Assembly (NCBI RefSeq): GCF_000828615.1
Contig: NZ_AP012273.1
Coordinates: forward strand, 186,001-250,000
DNA: 64,000 nucleotides
Direction of reading: 5' to 3'
Origin: Thiolapillus brandeum
GTDB lineage: Bacteria; Pseudomonadota; Gammaproteobacteria; Chromatiales; Chromatiaceae
Positions 16,992-27,946 of the stretch are shown piece by piece. Made by a program: the position numbers and the translations under genes. Positions within the stretch are counted from its first letter, which is position 1; every line of letters begins with the position of its first letter. The notes under the pieces are model-generated. The model did not search any database, was not told the DNA's origin, and saw nothing but the letters and a program-made list of their open reading frames with translations.

Positions 16992-18303
16992 TGGTCATTT
17001 GTGCGATCCACCAGGAGCCGGTGTGTACGCTGCCGGGAATATCCGTGTCATTGCCGACGGCCAGGAGCTGCTGGTACATGTCCTTCAGGTTGCCGGCAAT
17101 AGTGATTTCTTCTACAGGATACTGAATCTCGCCATGTTCCACCCAAAAGCCCGCTGCTCCCCGGGAATAGTCGCCGGTAACGGAGTTGATGCCCTGGCCC
17201 ATGAGTTCAGTGACCAGCAGGCCGCGCCCCATTTCCCTGAGCATCTGTTCCAGGCTCAGGTTCCCGGTGTTGATGGAGAGGTTACGCACACCGCCGGCGT
17301 TGCCCGTCGTCTGCATCCCCAGGCGGCAGGCGGAATAGCTGTCGAGCAAATAGGTCTGAAGCCTGCCGTCCCGTATGAGGTGTTTCGCATTGGTGGCCAC
17401 ACCTTCGTTGTCGAAGGGAGCACTGGCCAGCTCCCTGGGAATATGCGGGTCTTCAAGGATCTCCACCCACTCGGGAAAGATCTGCTGTTGCAGGCTGTCC
17501 AGAAGGAAGCTGGACTGGCGGTACTGGGCGTGGCCACGTATGGCGCCGGTGAAACTGCGCAGCAGATGCGGGGCAATATCGGCATGAAAGATGACCGGCG
17601 CCTGGCAGGTGCCGAGCTTGCGGCCATGGAGCTTGGCAACGGCATTGCGTGCCGCTTTCTCACCGATGCTTTGGGGGCTTTTCAGTTCCTGCCAGTCGCG
17701 GCGGCTGTCATACCAGTAATCCCGCTGCATGCAATCGCCATCCTGGGCCAGGATCACGCAGCTCAATCCGTGGCGTGTGGTGGGATAGCCGCCGACGAAG
17801 CCGTTGCTGTTGCCATAGATGAAACTGCCGCTCTGGGTGTTCAAAGTGGCGCCTTCAGAGTTGCTGATGCGTGGGTCGAAATCCCGGGCGGCCTGCTCGG
17901 TCTCCAGAGCCAGGGCTCTGGCCTGCTCCGTATCGATATCCCAGGGGTGGTAGAGATCCAGTTCGGGATAATCATGGGCCAACAGTTCCGGTGGGGCAAG
18001 CCCGGCACAGTCATCTTCAGACGTATAGCGGGCGATGGTGCAGGCCTTGCTCACGGCTTCGCGCAGGGCGGCGGGCTTGAGGTCCGTGGTGTTGGCCGAG
18101 CCCTTGCGATGGCCAAAATACACGGTGACGCTCAGGCCCTGATCGCGGGTGTGTTCGATGGTTTCCACATCTCCCATGCGCACCGTAAGGGACAGGCCGG
18201 CGCTGCTGGAAACGGCGGCGTCGGCGGCGCTGGCGCCCTGCTTTTTGGCCTCTGACAGCAGATCCGCGACCATGGATTCCAGTTGCTCGATATTGCGGCT
18301 CAT
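16978..18303 (-). CDS. pmbA: metalloprotease subunit PmbA/TldE
   Basis: This 441-residue protein is the non-catalytic TldE (PmbA) subunit of the cytoplasmic TldD/TldE protease, which degrades unfolded short peptides and matures some peptide products such as microcin B17. It lacks the HExxxH zinc motif. The family C-terminus is clear ([20 protein letters not shown], then [20 protein letters not shown]). Length and sequence match gammaproteobacterial PmbA. The start overlaps the tldD stop by 4 bp (ATGA at 18300-18303), so both subunits are translated together. This is the housekeeping pair, distinct from the Tat-type pair at 5281-8113. Confidence 0.95.
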   Translation of the reverse strand: MSRNIEQLESMVADLLSEAKKQGASAADAAVSSSAGLSLTVRMGDVETIEHTRDQGLSVTVYFGHRKGSANTTDLKPAALREAVSKACTIARYTSEDDCAGLAPPELLAHDYPELDLYHPWDIDTEQARALALETEQAARDFDPRISNSEGATLNTQSGSFIYGNSNGFVGGYPTTRHGLSCVILAQDGDCMQRDYWYDSRRDWQELKSPQSIGEKAARNAVAKLHGRKLGTCQAPVIFHADIAPHLLRSFTGAIRGHAQYRQSSFLLDSLQQQIFPEWVEILEDPHIPRELASAPFDNEGVATNAKHLIRDGRLQTYLLDSYSACRLGMQTTGNAGGVRNLSINTGNLSLEQMLREMGRGLLVTELMGQGINSVTGDYSRGAAGFWVEHGEIQYPVEEITIAGNLKDMYQQLLAVGNDTDIPGSVHTGSWWIAQMTIAGN

Positions 18304-19742
18304 ACGGCGGTGCCTCCCACGGTGATTTCGTCCACTTTCATGGTGGGCTGGCCCACCCCTACGGGGACGCTTTGGCCGTCCTTGCCGCAGGTGCCCACGC
18401 CCTGATCCAGGGCCAGGTCGTTGCCCAGCATACTTACCCGGGTGAGCACTTCCGGACCATTGCCGATGAGGGTGGCTCCCTTGACCGGGGCGGTAATCCT
18501 GCCATCTTCGATGAGGTAAGCCTCACTCAGGGAGAACACGAACTTGCCGGAGGTGATGTCCACCTGACCACCGGCGAAGTTCACCGCGTACAGGCCATTC
18601 CTGACGGACCGGATGATTTCCTCCGGCTCGTGTTCGCCGGGCAGCATATAGGTATTGGTCATGCGTGGCAGGGGCAGGTAGGCATAGGATTCGCGCCGCC
18701 CGTTGCCCGTGGGCTGCATGCCCATGAGGCGGGCGTTGAGTTTGTCCTGCATGTAGCCTTTGAGAATGCCGTTTTCTATGAGCATGGTATTGCTCGTCGG
18801 GGTGCCTTCATCGTCCACGCTGAGAGAGCCGCGGCGGTTGGGCAGGGTGCCGTCGTCCACCACGGTGCACAGGGGGGAGGCCACTTTTTCACCGATTCTG
18901 CCGGAAAAGGCGGACAGGCCCTTGCGGTTGAAGTCTCCTTCCAGTCCGTGCCCCACGGCCTCGTGCAGGAGAATCCCCGGCCAGCCCGGCCCCAGCACCA
19001 CGGTCATGGCCCCGGCAGGGGTGTCCACGGCTTCCAGGTTGACCAGGGCCTGGCGTACAGCTTCCCGGGCATAGCCCAGGGCGCGATCCCCTTCCAGGAA
19101 GTAATCCAGAGAGCCACGGCTGCCGCCACCGGTCCCTGCCTGCTCGCGGCGGCCGTTCTGTTCCACGATGACGTTCACGTAGCACAGCACCAGGGGACGC
19201 ACATCGGCGGCCAGATGCCCCTGGTTGTCCATGACCAGAACGGTATCGTGACTGGCCACCAGGTTGACGGTGACCTGTTTCACCCGGGGATCGGCAGCCC
19301 GGGCGGTGGCATCGAGCTGTTTCAGAAGTTCGATCTTGCGTGCGTCGGGGATGCTCTCCAGGGGATTCAGGCTTGGATACAGAAGCTCCCGGTTTTGCCG
19401 GCTGGCAACGGCGATGCGCCCGCTCTGACCGGCATGGGTGATGGCATGGGCACAGGAAGCGGCTTCCAGCAGGTTTTCCAGGTGCAGATCCTCGGTATAG
19501 GAAAAGCCGGTTTTTTCCCCGCTGATGGCGCGCAGGCCAGCGCCCTGTTCCAGGTTGAAATTGCCTTCCCTGATGATGCCGTCGTCCAGCACCCAGGATT
19601 CCTGGCGGCTGTACTGGAAATACAGGTCTGCGGCATCCAGCTGGCTGCTCATGAGTTTGTTCATGATCTGCTGCAGATGGTGATCGTCGATGCCAGCGGG
19701 AGACAGCAGGGTCTCCCGGGCCAGGTCAAGGGTGTTGCTCAT
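18300..19742 (-). CDS. tldD: metalloprotease TldD
   Basis: This 480-residue catalytic subunit of the TldD/TldE protease has the same length as the enterobacterial protein. The zinc site is HEAVGH (about residues 260-265), followed by [10 protein letters not shown]. The start [10 protein letters not shown] at 19742 fits the family. The open frame continues upstream without a stop into the nitrilase gene, but that extension is not conserved. The ATG is 17 bp downstream of the nitrilase stop, so they form one leftward transcript with yhdP and rng. Neither a Tat nor a Sec signal is present, as expected for a cytoplasmic protein. Confidence 0.96.
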   Translation of the reverse strand: MSNTLDLARETLLSPAGIDDHHLQQIMNKLMSSQLDAADLYFQYSRQESWVLDDGIIREGNFNLEQGAGLRAISGEKTGFSYTEDLHLENLLEAASCAHAITHAGQSGRIAVASRQNRELLYPSLNPLESIPDARKIELLKQLDATARAADPRVKQVTVNLVASHDTVLVMDNQGHLAADVRPLVLCYVNVIVEQNGRREQAGTGGGSRGSLDYFLEGDRALGYAREAVRQALVNLEAVDTPAGAMTVVLGPGWPGILLHEAVGHGLEGDFNRKGLSAFSGRIGEKVASPLCTVVDDGTLPNRRGSLSVDDEGTPTSNTMLIENGILKGYMQDKLNARLMGMQPTGNGRRESYAYLPLPRMTNTYMLPGEHEPEEIIRSVRNGLYAVNFAGGQVDITSGKFVFSLSEAYLIEDGRITAPVKGATLIGNGPEVLTRVSMLGNDLALDQGVGTCGKDGQSVPVGVGQPTMKVDEITVGGTAV

Positions 19743-19759
19743 GGTGATGGTTTGCTCGG

Positions 19760-20590
19760 TTATTTGCAGTGAATGCGGCGATGCTGCAGGCTGGGGAAGT
19801 TGCGCCGCGTGGCTTCGATGAAGCCCGGATCGATCTCGGCGATGAGGGGGCCGTTGCCGCTGGTCTGTTCCGCAAGCCGATTGCCCCAGGGATCTACGAT
19901 CATGCTGTGGCCCCAGGTCTTGCGTCCGCTGATATGAAAGCCGCCCTGGGCCGCCGCGAGGACATGGCACAGGTTCTCGATGGCCCGGGCACGCAGCAGC
20001 ACATCCCAGTGGGCTTCGCCGGTCATGGCGGTAAAGGCAGCAGGCATGGCCAGGATCTCCATGCCCAAATCCAGCATGGCGCGGAACATTTCCGGGAAAC
20101 GCAGATCGTAACACACGGACAATCCCAGCTTGCCGAAGGGGGTGTCAACGACGCAGAGTTCGCTGCCAGGCTCGATGGTTTCGGACTCGACGTACTGCTC
20201 ATCCGTTTCCACCAGGTTTACGTCGAACAGGTGCATCTTGTCGTAACGGGCCACTCTCTCGCCTCTGTCGTTGTACAGCAGGCAGGCGGCGCGCAACTTG
20301 TCGTTGCGATCCGTGGCGATGGGGATGGTGCCACCCACGAGCCAGATGCCGAGTTTCTGCGCGGTCTGGGAAAGGAAATGCTGAATGGGGCCATCATTGT
20401 CCTGTTCGCGGATTTTATGCATGTCCTTGCAGCGTGCGCCCATGAAGGCAAAGTTCTCCGGCAGCACGATCAGGCGGCAGCCTTCACGAGCGGCATGCTC
20501 GATGAAACGCTCGGCTTCCAGTAGATTGGCGTTCATGTTGGAGCCTGATGCAAGCTGGATGCAGGCGGCCTTGAATGCGATTTCTGTCAT
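19760..20590 (-). CDS. carbon-nitrogen hydrolase (nitrilase superfamily, Nit-like amidase)
   Basis: This 276-residue enzyme has the Glu-Lys-Cys triad of the nitrilase superfamily: E45 in LPENFAF, K118 in YDKMHLFDV and C160 in [12 protein letters not shown]. The Nit branch, with KMHLFDVNL and [10 protein letters not shown], usually acts as an amidase repairing deaminated glutathione or a related omega-amide. That assignment is likely but not proven here. The gene sits in the conserved order rng, yhdP, nitrilase, tldD, typical of gammaproteobacteria, and is transcribed leftward with them. Confidence 0.92.
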   Translation of the reverse strand: MTEIAFKAACIQLASGSNMNANLLEAERFIEHAAREGCRLIVLPENFAFMGARCKDMHKIREQDNDGPIQHFLSQTAQKLGIWLVGGTIPIATDRNDKLRAACLLYNDRGERVARYDKMHLFDVNLVETDEQYVESETIEPGSELCVVDTPFGKLGLSVCYDLRFPEMFRAMLDLGMEILAMPAAFTAMTGEAHWDVLLRARAIENLCHVLAAAQGGFHISGRKTWGHSMIVDPWGNRLAEQTSGNGPLIAEIDPGFIEATRRNFPSLQHRRIHCK

Positions 20591-20656
20591 GGGTCTTTGT
20601 GAAGTGCTGATTTCAGTTCCTGATCAAAGAATACCATGTGGAGGAGGATTTGTCGG

Positions 20657-23600
20657 TTACTGGTCGAGGAGGTTGGCAGGGGAGTCTTCCTTGATCTCGT
20701 CCTGCCTGAGTCGGGTGACCTGGGGATCATCCCAGGTGCCGCTGATGTTGTAGGTGATGCGCTGGGCTTTTTCCAGATCCTTGGAAAAAGCCTGCTGGGC
20801 CAGCAGTATGGCAACTCCGGCGGCAGGCCCGCCTACGATCGCGCTGGCTACAGGCAGGGTGGCATCCAGCCTCGGGGAGACTGACAGTACCTGGTCGTAG
20901 GTTTCGTTGATCAGATCCATGCTGCCAGCGATCAGGATGGTGGCGGAAGGACCGGAAACCTCCAGGTTGTTGGTGTACAAATATCCTGCATCGAACTGGA
21001 AGTTGCCCAGAATGGTATCGAAAGCCAGGCCTTCCTTGTACACGTCCTTGAAATCCAGTTTGAGGCGGCGTCCGAGGCTTTGAAAGTTGATCAGTCCCAG
21101 GACGCGGGCCAGGCCGGGTTTGAAATTGAGAAAGCGTCCCCGGGCCATGTCCAGCTGGGCTTGTCCCTGGAGCTGCTCCAGATCGGGATGGAAAGGAGCG
21201 CCCGGCCAGCTCAGGTCGAAGCTCAGATAGGTGCGGCTGCCGAAGAGAAGATCCTTGTGCAGGGCCTTCTTGAGCAGTTTCCCCATATTGTCCGAAGTGA
21301 GCGCTCCCTTGATCCAGGTGATGCTGCCATGGGCTCCCGGCTCCCAGTTTCCATGGGCGGACAGGTCCAGTAGTTTGCCATGCAGCTCCAGCTCGTTGAT
21401 GGCCTGATGGTCATCTTCGAGCCGGGAATGCAGCTTCAGTCTGCCAAGATTGGCGCCGTTCAGCAGCACGCTTTCACTGGTGATGTCCAGGGAAGGAAAG
21501 TTGCGGGGCTGCAGTTGCGGGGATGCCTCATTCCCGGACTGGTCCTTGTCGGCAGGGGAATCCGTCAGGGTATCCATGGCCAGCTGCTGCAGGCGCAATA
21601 CCAGGGGGCGGCTGGTGATGTCGCTGGCGAAACTCAACTCCCCCTTGAGGCTGTCGGCGTTTATCTCCCCTTGCCAGGCGTCACCCTGGCGTTTGAGATT
21701 CAGTTTGAACTTCCCGGTCTTGAGCGGTGGAACCGTCAGTGTATCGATACTGAGAACCAGATTGTGTAGGGAAGAAATATCCCCGGGGGGCTTCCGGGAG
21801 TTTCCCAGGTGGGCCGTCCAGGGACGCAGTGGCAGTGAAGACAGATCGAGGAATACATCGGTCCCCTTTTCCTGATCCTGTTTCAGGGTCAGGTTGATAC
21901 GGTTGCCGTATTTCAGGGTGGTGTGCTGGAAACTGTCGGCATTGAGCTGCATGTTGATGTTGAGAGGAATGCTGCTCCCGGCTTTCTTGCCCAGGGGTTC
22001 GGGCAGGTTCACGGCCATGCCTTGCAGGGAAGAGCTGATTTGCAATATGGAATTCCGATCCGGGTGGTTGAGACCCGGAATATCCAGGGTGATATCCAGG
22101 CCGGTCCGGCCGGACAGTGACAAGGGTTGCAGCCATGGATACTGTGCAACGATTCCTTCAGCGGGAAGGTTGCCCCGGGCGGTGATTCCCGTACCCAGTT
22201 TGTTCGGCGCGATGTCGATACTGAGGGGGCCGCTCAGTGCGGTGCTCTGCAGATTTTTGGCGTGCAGCCCTGAGTTATTGATTTTCAACTGCCCCTTGAT
22301 GTCCTGTAACACCAGTTGTTGCTGTTGCAGGATCAGCTTGTTGCCCTTGAAATTCACCAGGGTGGAAAAGGCGACCTGGGGTTTCTTTTTGGAACGGGAA
22401 TGGTGCAGGGGAATGTCCAGATCCATTCGCAATTTGATATTGCCGTCCAGAGCCATGCCCTGTATGCGGGAAGCGAAAGTTTGGCGCAGGGGACTGTCTC
22501 TCAGCAGGCGCAAAGGATCATTGCCCGGCCCGGCAACGCTGCCGCTCACCTGGATGGGCGCCAGGGGCTTCAGAGACCGGATGACGGCCTTGGCATGGCT
22601 GATTCTGCTGTTGTATATGCGCCCCCGGTTGGCATGGATGCTGAGGTCGTTGTTGTGGAAGCGGACGCGGCCTTGTACCTGTCTGAGTGGCGGCCATTCT
22701 TTCCTGTAGGCCAGCTCCAGCTTGTCCACATCAAAGGTGATCTCAAAATGGCCGTCGTGCGTCTTGTGGAAAGGGAAGTGGCCCTTTGCCAAAGGGCCGT
22801 AAAACAGGAAACTGCCCTGGTTGACCTGGCCCGAGACAATGGACTCATCTAGCCATTTCACCAGGTTGGATTTCATGATTCCCACCGGGTAATAGCGCCC
22901 GGCATTGCGGCCAATGCCATGGTGGAAATCCGTCTGCATGTCCAGGATGGGAGGCTGCCCTGGCGTATGTTCCACCTTCAGGCGGCTGATGGTTTGCAGA
23001 TCCGGAGTATCGAGAAACAGTTGGTCGCCCTGGATGATCCATGCGCCATCGGCTTGCCGCTTCCATTGCAGCCGGCCCTGCAGGCGTTCGATATCCAGTG
23101 CTTCGCGGAACAGGGTGTTGAATGTTATTTTCGCCTTTGTGGTGTCCAGGTCGAGGAGTAGGCGTTTGTCATCCAGGGTCAGCCGGCCACTGAAATTGCT
23201 GAGGCCGGGCAGCTTTTTCCAGGGTTGCAGTGAGACCCCGTCAAAGCGACCGTGAACCCTGAGCCCGGCAAACAGAGGATTGGAGGTGCTGGCGTGAAGG
23301 TCCGTCAATTCCCCCTTGGGGGCCAGGGAGCGCAGCAGGGGTTTGACCGGATGATCGTCAGGCAGCAGAGCAAGCAGGGGGCTGATGGTGGCGAGGTCGA
23401 TTCTGGATATTCCCAGGTGGAATCGGCCATCCCGTTCCTGCAAGGCCATGCGGGTTTCTTCCAGGCTCTGATCATTGATGCGCAGTTGCAGTTTGTCCAG
23501 TTGCAGAGTCCAGTCCTGCTTTTGTTTTCGGTAGAAAAGATCACCCTGCAGGGCGGACAGAGCCAGGGCGCCACCATCGGGAGCATGCAATTCCACGGCA

Positions 23601-24382
23601 TCCATATCGAACAGTATGCGGGTGGCGGTATGGGCGCCAGCTTTCCAGTAGCTCCACAGCTGGTAACTCAGTTGCAGGTTGGAAAGAAAATAGCCATCGG
23701 GCAGGTAGGCCTGGAGGAATTTCTCCGATTTCAGGGCATCCCCCCTGGACCAGAATTGTCCGGACCAGTCTGACCCGGTGATGGATCCGTTGATTTCGCC
23801 GCGAACCTGGAATCCTTCCCGGGCGGAAGCGATGCGCAGACTGCTGTGTTTTCCCCGGGTAACCAGCTGCACGCTGAGATGTTCCTGATGTATCCCGGTA
23901 TGGCGTTTTTCGTCCACCCAGTCCAGGGTGGCGTCCGCCAGGTGGATATAGGCGGGAAGGTTGATGCCCTGCTGGTGTTGCAGAACTCCGAGGATGCGGG
24001 TCTTTCCCCGGGCATCGCGCAGCACCTGAATGCGGGTACCCTCAAGGCGTATGTTCAGCGGCAGATTTTTCCGCCAGCGGGGCAGGGCCCGCAGGTTGAG
24101 TCCCACCAGAGTGTCGCCCAGGGTGAGCTGTTCTTTCTCTCCCAGGGTAAGCTGGCGCACCCATATACGGGGGGTGACTCCGGCCCAGTAGGTCTGGATG
24201 CGGGCAAAGCGCACCGGAGTGCCGACGAAGCGGCTGGCGAGGCTCTCGATAACGTCCTTGTGGGATTCAGCGTACAGGGCAAAGCTGAAGGTCAGTACCT
24301 TGGCGACGGCGCCGATGATGATGATCAGGTACAGCAGTCGGGTGACAAATGTTCCGAAACCTCTGAAGATACTCCAGAACAA
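20657..24382 (-). CDS. yhdP: YhdP-family AsmA-like intermembrane lipid transport protein
   Basis: This 1241-residue protein has one N-terminal transmembrane helix (LLYLIIIIGAVAKVLTFSFA) and a very long periplasmic part rich in beta-strands, with the AsmA-like C-terminal region (LARVLGLINFQSLGRRLKLD, then YLYTNNLEVSGPSATILIAG). YhdP, TamB and YdbH are known to bridge the periplasm and move phospholipids to the outer membrane. Length and domain order agree with YhdP. It lies between rng and the nitrilase-family gene, as in many gammaproteobacteria. Its start is 26 bp from the rng stop. No interruption is seen along the whole frame. Confidence 0.95.
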   Translation of the reverse strand: MFWSIFRGFGTFVTRLLYLIIIIGAVAKVLTFSFALYAESHKDVIESLASRFVGTPVRFARIQTYWAGVTPRIWVRQLTLGEKEQLTLGDTLVGLNLRALPRWRKNLPLNIRLEGTRIQVLRDARGKTRILGVLQHQQGINLPAYIHLADATLDWVDEKRHTGIHQEHLSVQLVTRGKHSSLRIASAREGFQVRGEINGSITGSDWSGQFWSRGDALKSEKFLQAYLPDGYFLSNLQLSYQLWSYWKAGAHTATRILFDMDAVELHAPDGGALALSALQGDLFYRKQKQDWTLQLDKLQLRINDQSLEETRMALQERDGRFHLGISRIDLATISPLLALLPDDHPVKPLLRSLAPKGELTDLHASTSNPLFAGLRVHGRFDGVSLQPWKKLPGLSNFSGRLTLDDKRLLLDLDTTKAKITFNTLFREALDIERLQGRLQWKRQADGAWIIQGDQLFLDTPDLQTISRLKVEHTPGQPPILDMQTDFHHGIGRNAGRYYPVGIMKSNLVKWLDESIVSGQVNQGSFLFYGPLAKGHFPFHKTHDGHFEITFDVDKLELAYRKEWPPLRQVQGRVRFHNNDLSIHANRGRIYNSRISHAKAVIRSLKPLAPIQVSGSVAGPGNDPLRLLRDSPLRQTFASRIQGMALDGNIKLRMDLDIPLHHSRSKKKPQVAFSTLVNFKGNKLILQQQQLVLQDIKGQLKINNSGLHAKNLQSTALSGPLSIDIAPNKLGTGITARGNLPAEGIVAQYPWLQPLSLSGRTGLDITLDIPGLNHPDRNSILQISSSLQGMAVNLPEPLGKKAGSSIPLNINMQLNADSFQHTTLKYGNRINLTLKQDQEKGTDVFLDLSSLPLRPWTAHLGNSRKPPGDISSLHNLVLSIDTLTVPPLKTGKFKLNLKRQGDAWQGEINADSLKGELSFASDITSRPLVLRLQQLAMDTLTDSPADKDQSGNEASPQLQPRNFPSLDITSESVLLNGANLGRLKLHSRLEDDHQAINELELHGKLLDLSAHGNWEPGAHGSITWIKGALTSDNMGKLLKKALHKDLLFGSRTYLSFDLSWPGAPFHPDLEQLQGQAQLDMARGRFLNFKPGLARVLGLINFQSLGRRLKLDFKDVYKEGLAFDTILGNFQFDAGYLYTNNLEVSGPSATILIAGSMDLINETYDQVLSVSPRLDATLPVASAIVGGPAAGVAILLAQQAFSKDLEKAQRITYNISGTWDDPQVTRLRQDEIKEDSPANLLDQ

Positions 24383-24408
24383 ATCAGTGCTCCTGGTTCA
24401 GCAGGGCG

Positions 24409-25860
24409 CTATACCAGCACCACATCATACTGTTCCTGGGTATAGAGTCCCTCCGCCTGCAGACGTATGGGCTTGCCGATGAACTGTTCCAGTTCCGCCA
24501 GTTCCTGGGATTCTTCGTCCAGGAGCCGGTCCACTACTTCCTGTGAGGCCAGCACCAGCAGGGACTGGCTTTCGAACTGGCGCGCTTCGCGCAGGATCTC
24601 ACGGAAAATCTCATAGCAGGTGGTTTCGGCGGTCTTGATGTAGCCGCGGCCATTGCAGGTGGGGCAGTTGTCGCAGAGCACGTGTTCCAGGGATTCCCGG
24701 GTGCGCTTGCGGGTCATTTCCACCAGGCCCAGAGAAGATACTTCACAGACTGTGGTGCGGGCATGATCCCGGGCCAGGCAGCGTTCCAGGGCGCGCATTA
24801 CCTGGCGTTTGTGTTCCGCTTCGGCCATGTCGATAAAATCGATGATGATGATCCCGCCGAGATTGCGCAGGCGCAGTTGACGGCAGATAGCCTGGGCCGC
24901 TTCGAGATTGGTCTTGAAGATGGTCTCTTCCAGATTGTGATGGCCGACGAATCCACCCGTGTTCACGTCTATGGTGGTCATGGCCTCGGTCTGATCGACG
25001 ATGAGATGGCCGCCGGACTTGAGATCCACTCGCCGCGCCAGGGCCTTTTGAATCTCGTCTTCCACGTTGTACAGGTCGAACAGGGGGCGTTCGCCGGGAT
25101 AGTACCTGACCAGTCCGGCAATATCCTTGTTGAACTTCTCTGCAAAGTGCATGGCCTTTTCCCAGGTGGAGCGGGAGTCGATGCTGATCTTCTCCACATC
25201 CGGCCCGGCCAGGTCACGCAGGGCGCGCAGGGCCAGGGGCAGGTCTTCGTGGACGATGCGGATGCTGTTGGTGCCGTGAGCCTTTTCCTGAATGGATTGC
25301 CACAGGCGCTGCAGGAAGAGCATGTCCTGGCGCAGCTCATCGGCATCGATGCCCTCTGCTGCGGTGCGGGCGATGAACCCGCCCTTGAGTCCGCAATCTT
25401 CCGCGACCTCGCGCAGAATCTGTTTCAGCCGTTGGCGTTCTTCCTCGTCCTCGATCTTCTGGGATACGCCGGTGGTAGTGTTGTTGGGCATGTACACCAG
25501 GTAGCGTGATGGAATGGAGATGTTGGTGGTCAGACGTGCGCCCTTGGAACCCAGGGGATCCTTGACCACCTGCACCACGACATAACTGCCTTCCTGTACC
25601 AGTTGGGTGATGTCCGTGGACTTGTCGCCGGTGCCGTTGCTGATATCCGCAGCGTGCAGAAAGGCAGCCCGGGCAAGGCCCGCATCGACGAAAGCCGCCT
25701 GCATGCCTGGCAGTACCCGGCACACCTTGCCCTTGTAGATATTGCCCACCAGCCCCCGGTTGGAAGTGCGCTCGATGAGCACCTCCTGAACCACGCCATT
25801 CTCGATCAGGGCGACCCGGGTCTCAGGCGGGGTGACATTGATAAGGATCTCCTCACTCAT
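24409..25860 (-). CDS. rng: ribonuclease G
   Basis: This 483-residue cytoplasmic endoribonuclease matures 16S rRNA 5' ends and degrades some mRNAs. An S1 domain occupies the first 120 residues (NIYKGKVCRVLPGMQAAFVD). The DNase-I-like catalytic region shows the two metal-binding aspartates (TTIDVNTGGFVG and IIIIDFIDMAEAEH). The zinc-link CDNCPTCNGRG follows near residue 400. The short C-terminus without a scaffold region indicates RNase G rather than RNase E. It is preceded by maf, with a 9-bp gap, and followed by yhdP, the usual gammaproteobacterial order. Confidence 0.97.
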   Translation of the reverse strand: MSEEILINVTPPETRVALIENGVVQEVLIERTSNRGLVGNIYKGKVCRVLPGMQAAFVDAGLARAAFLHAADISNGTGDKSTDITQLVQEGSYVVVQVVKDPLGSKGARLTTNISIPSRYLVYMPNNTTTGVSQKIEDEEERQRLKQILREVAEDCGLKGGFIARTAAEGIDADELRQDMLFLQRLWQSIQEKAHGTNSIRIVHEDLPLALRALRDLAGPDVEKISIDSRSTWEKAMHFAEKFNKDIAGLVRYYPGERPLFDLYNVEDEIQKALARRVDLKSGGHLIVDQTEAMTTIDVNTGGFVGHHNLEETIFKTNLEAAQAICRQLRLRNLGGIIIIDFIDMAEAEHKRQVMRALERCLARDHARTTVCEVSSLGLVEMTRKRTRESLEHVLCDNCPTCNGRGYIKTAETTCYEIFREILREARQFESQSLLVLASQEVVDRLLDEESQELAELEQFIGKPIRLQAEGLYTQEQYDVVLV

Positions 25861-25869
25861 GGCCCTATA

Positions 25870-26433
25870 TTACACCTTCAGCAGGCCGGCTTCGGCGAGT
25901 AATTCGCCGGTTTCGAACAGGGGTAATCCCATCACGCCGGAGTAGCTGCCGGCCATGTGTTCGATGAAGAGTGCACCGCGGCCCTGAATGGCATAGCCCC
26001 CGGCCTTGTCTGCAGGTTCTCCTGTGGCCCAGTAACGCCGGGCTTCTGCCTCGCTGATGGTGCGGAAACTCACCTGGCTGCGGCTGAGACGGTAGTGTTC
26101 ATCCTGGGGGCTGAACAAGGCCACGCCACTCAATACCTCATGGCTGCGACCGGAAAGATCCAGGAGCATCTCAACAGCATGTTCCTCATGGCGGGGCTTA
26201 CCGAGAATCCGGTCGTTCCTTACTATACAGGTGTCTGCCGCGAGCACGGTTTCTCCGGGATGCAGGGCGCGTCCAACAGAAGCCTTTTCCCAGGTGATCC
26301 GCTGGACGAAGGATTCTGCGGGTTCGTTCGGCTGTGGGGTTTCGTCAATATCCACGGGGGAGATGCTGTGCTCCACGCCAATCTGCGTCAGCAGTTCACT
26401 GCGGCGGGGGGATTGTGACGCCAGAATGATCAT
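25870..26433 (-). CDS. maf: Maf-family nucleoside triphosphate pyrophosphatase
   Basis: This 187-residue Maf protein hydrolyses non-canonical or dTTP/UTP-type nucleotides to monophosphates, a house-cleaning role. The N-terminal phosphate-binding motif MIILASQSPRRSELL and the catalytic DTCIVRNDRILGKPR stretch are present. The GYAIQGRGALFIEHMAGSYSGVMGLPL block closes the family signature. The ATG at 26433 overlaps the stop of the upstream transglycosylase gene (ATGA), so translation is coupled. The open frame extends another 73 codons upstream, but these lie inside that gene and are not conserved. The YhdE subtype (dTTP/UTP) is suggested by its place beside rng. Confidence 0.95.
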   Translation of the reverse strand: MIILASQSPRRSELLTQIGVEHSISPVDIDETPQPNEPAESFVQRITWEKASVGRALHPGETVLAADTCIVRNDRILGKPRHEEHAVEMLLDLSGRSHEVLSGVALFSPQDEHYRLSRSQVSFRTISEAEARRYWATGEPADKAGGYAIQGRGALFIEHMAGSYSGVMGLPLFETGELLAEAGLLKV

Positions 26434-27914
26434 GAAGCCGCTTGCTTCTTTTTTTCTTCTGCCTGAATCAGGTACTTGTAGGCGGTGTAGTACTTGTAGA
26501 TATTGGCCACGTAGCGGACTGTTTCCCGCCCAACGATCTTGGCGGCAGCGACTTCCACGTTGCCGAACCAGCGATTCGGATCCAACCCCATCTTTTTCGC
26601 CAGGGCACGCATCTTTCTGACCTTTGCCGGTCCGGCATTGTAAGCCGCCCACGAGAAGGCCATGCGGTCCACAGGAGATATGGCGGGGTCGGAGAAATAG
26701 TGATCCCGCAGGAACGCCATGTAGCGTGCGCCCGCATGGATGTTGTTTTCCTCGGTGGAAATATCGGGAATGCCCACGTGCTTGTCTGCTGCGGTAGAAG
26801 GCAGCAGTTGCATGATGCCGATAGCGCCCCGGTGGCTTTTGCGGTTCTGGTTCAGTTCGGATTCCTGAAAGCCCTGGGCTGCCAGTGCCAGAGCGTCGAA
26901 GCCATACTTGTCACCGTATCTCCTGAACAGGGCAAGCAGTTGTTCAAACTTCTTTCTGGCCTGTTCTCTGCCCGGATTTTTGATCCAGCGGGTGTTCTTG
27001 TAATAACGCTTGATCAGCATATTGCCCAGTAGCGAACCTTTCTGCACCTTTTTCCAGAAGTGTTGCAGATCCTTTGCCAGCTCCGGATTATTGGCACGCA
27101 CCGCCCAACCGACATAGTTGTCCCGGCTGATGGCAAGATTCTCTGCTACCTGGATGTCGGGTAGTACTTTCTTCCACAGTTTGGCTTTATAGTCGTCCAT
27201 GACGGTCATCCTGATCACCCCGGCGCTTATCATTTCCAGAATGTCCTCACCACTCAGCTGTGGATCGACAGCCTGGAGATCCATGGGTTTGAGTCCCCGC
27301 CTGGAAAAATCCTGATTCAACGCTTTCAGATGTTCCATGTAGCTGCTGTTGGGGAGGATATGCAAGGTGCGGCCTGCCAGGCCGTCCAGGTTATCGGGCA
27401 GAGGCGTGTCCTTGCTGGCTACCACGAGTTCCGCGACCTTGACTCGTTTGCCGGAAACGAAACGCAGGGTCTTCTGCCTTTCCGGGGTTTCCGTAAGGAA
27501 GTGTGCGGCGATATCGCCCTTGCCTGCCTGAAGTCTGGGAATCAGTTCTGCAAAGGGTACAGGCAGAAAGACGACATGGATTCTGTCGCTTTCCCGTTTG
27601 ATGCCGGCATTCAATTGTTTTTCATATTCCCTGAGCAACTCCACCTGTATGCCGCTGGGTTTGCCTTTTACAAAAAAGAAATCCGTCGGGCTGAAGACTA
27701 CCAGCGCGCGCACCACGCGGCGTTTCTTCATGTGGGCAAGATCCTGGGTGTCATTGGATTCCACCACGAAGATGCCCGGTTCGTCGCTGCTGGCCACAGG
27801 AGAGTGCAGCATCAGGGGCAGCAGGCACAGGGCTAAAAGAACCCCCCCATATCGAAATCGGGTGAAGAAACAGGAGAATACCTGTGGTGCGGATCCGCTT
27901 AATGGATGTGACAT
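26430..27914 (-). CDS. MltF-like lytic transglycosylase with periplasmic solute-binding domain
   Basis: This product of about 494 residues has an N-terminal hydrophobic export signal (YGGVLLALCLLPLMLHSPVA). A bacterial extracellular solute-binding (family 3-like) domain follows at about 60-330, then an SLT lysozyme-like domain with the catalytic glutamate in GFQESELNQNR and the motif GAIGIMQLLPSTA. This is the MltF arrangement, an enzyme that cleaves peptidoglycan glycan strands. ATG at 27914 (MSHPLSGS) is chosen because a signal peptide follows and GGGAGA lies upstream. The longer open frame overlaps rlmH. The stop overlaps the maf start. Confidence 0.92.
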   Translation of the reverse strand: MSHPLSGSAPQVFSCFFTRFRYGGVLLALCLLPLMLHSPVASSDEPGIFVVESNDTQDLAHMKKRRVVRALVVFSPTDFFFVKGKPSGIQVELLREYEKQLNAGIKRESDRIHVVFLPVPFAELIPRLQAGKGDIAAHFLTETPERQKTLRFVSGKRVKVAELVVASKDTPLPDNLDGLAGRTLHILPNSSYMEHLKALNQDFSRRGLKPMDLQAVDPQLSGEDILEMISAGVIRMTVMDDYKAKLWKKVLPDIQVAENLAISRDNYVGWAVRANNPELAKDLQHFWKKVQKGSLLGNMLIKRYYKNTRWIKNPGREQARKKFEQLLALFRRYGDKYGFDALALAAQGFQESELNQNRKSHRGAIGIMQLLPSTAADKHVGIPDISTEENNIHAGARYMAFLRDHYFSDPAISPVDRMAFSWAAYNAGPAKVRKMRALAKKMGLDPNRWFGNVEVAAAKIVGRETVRYVANIYKYYTAYKYLIQAEEKKKQAAS

Positions 27915-27946
27915 GAGTTTGCTCGTCTCCCGGCTGTCGGTTTGTC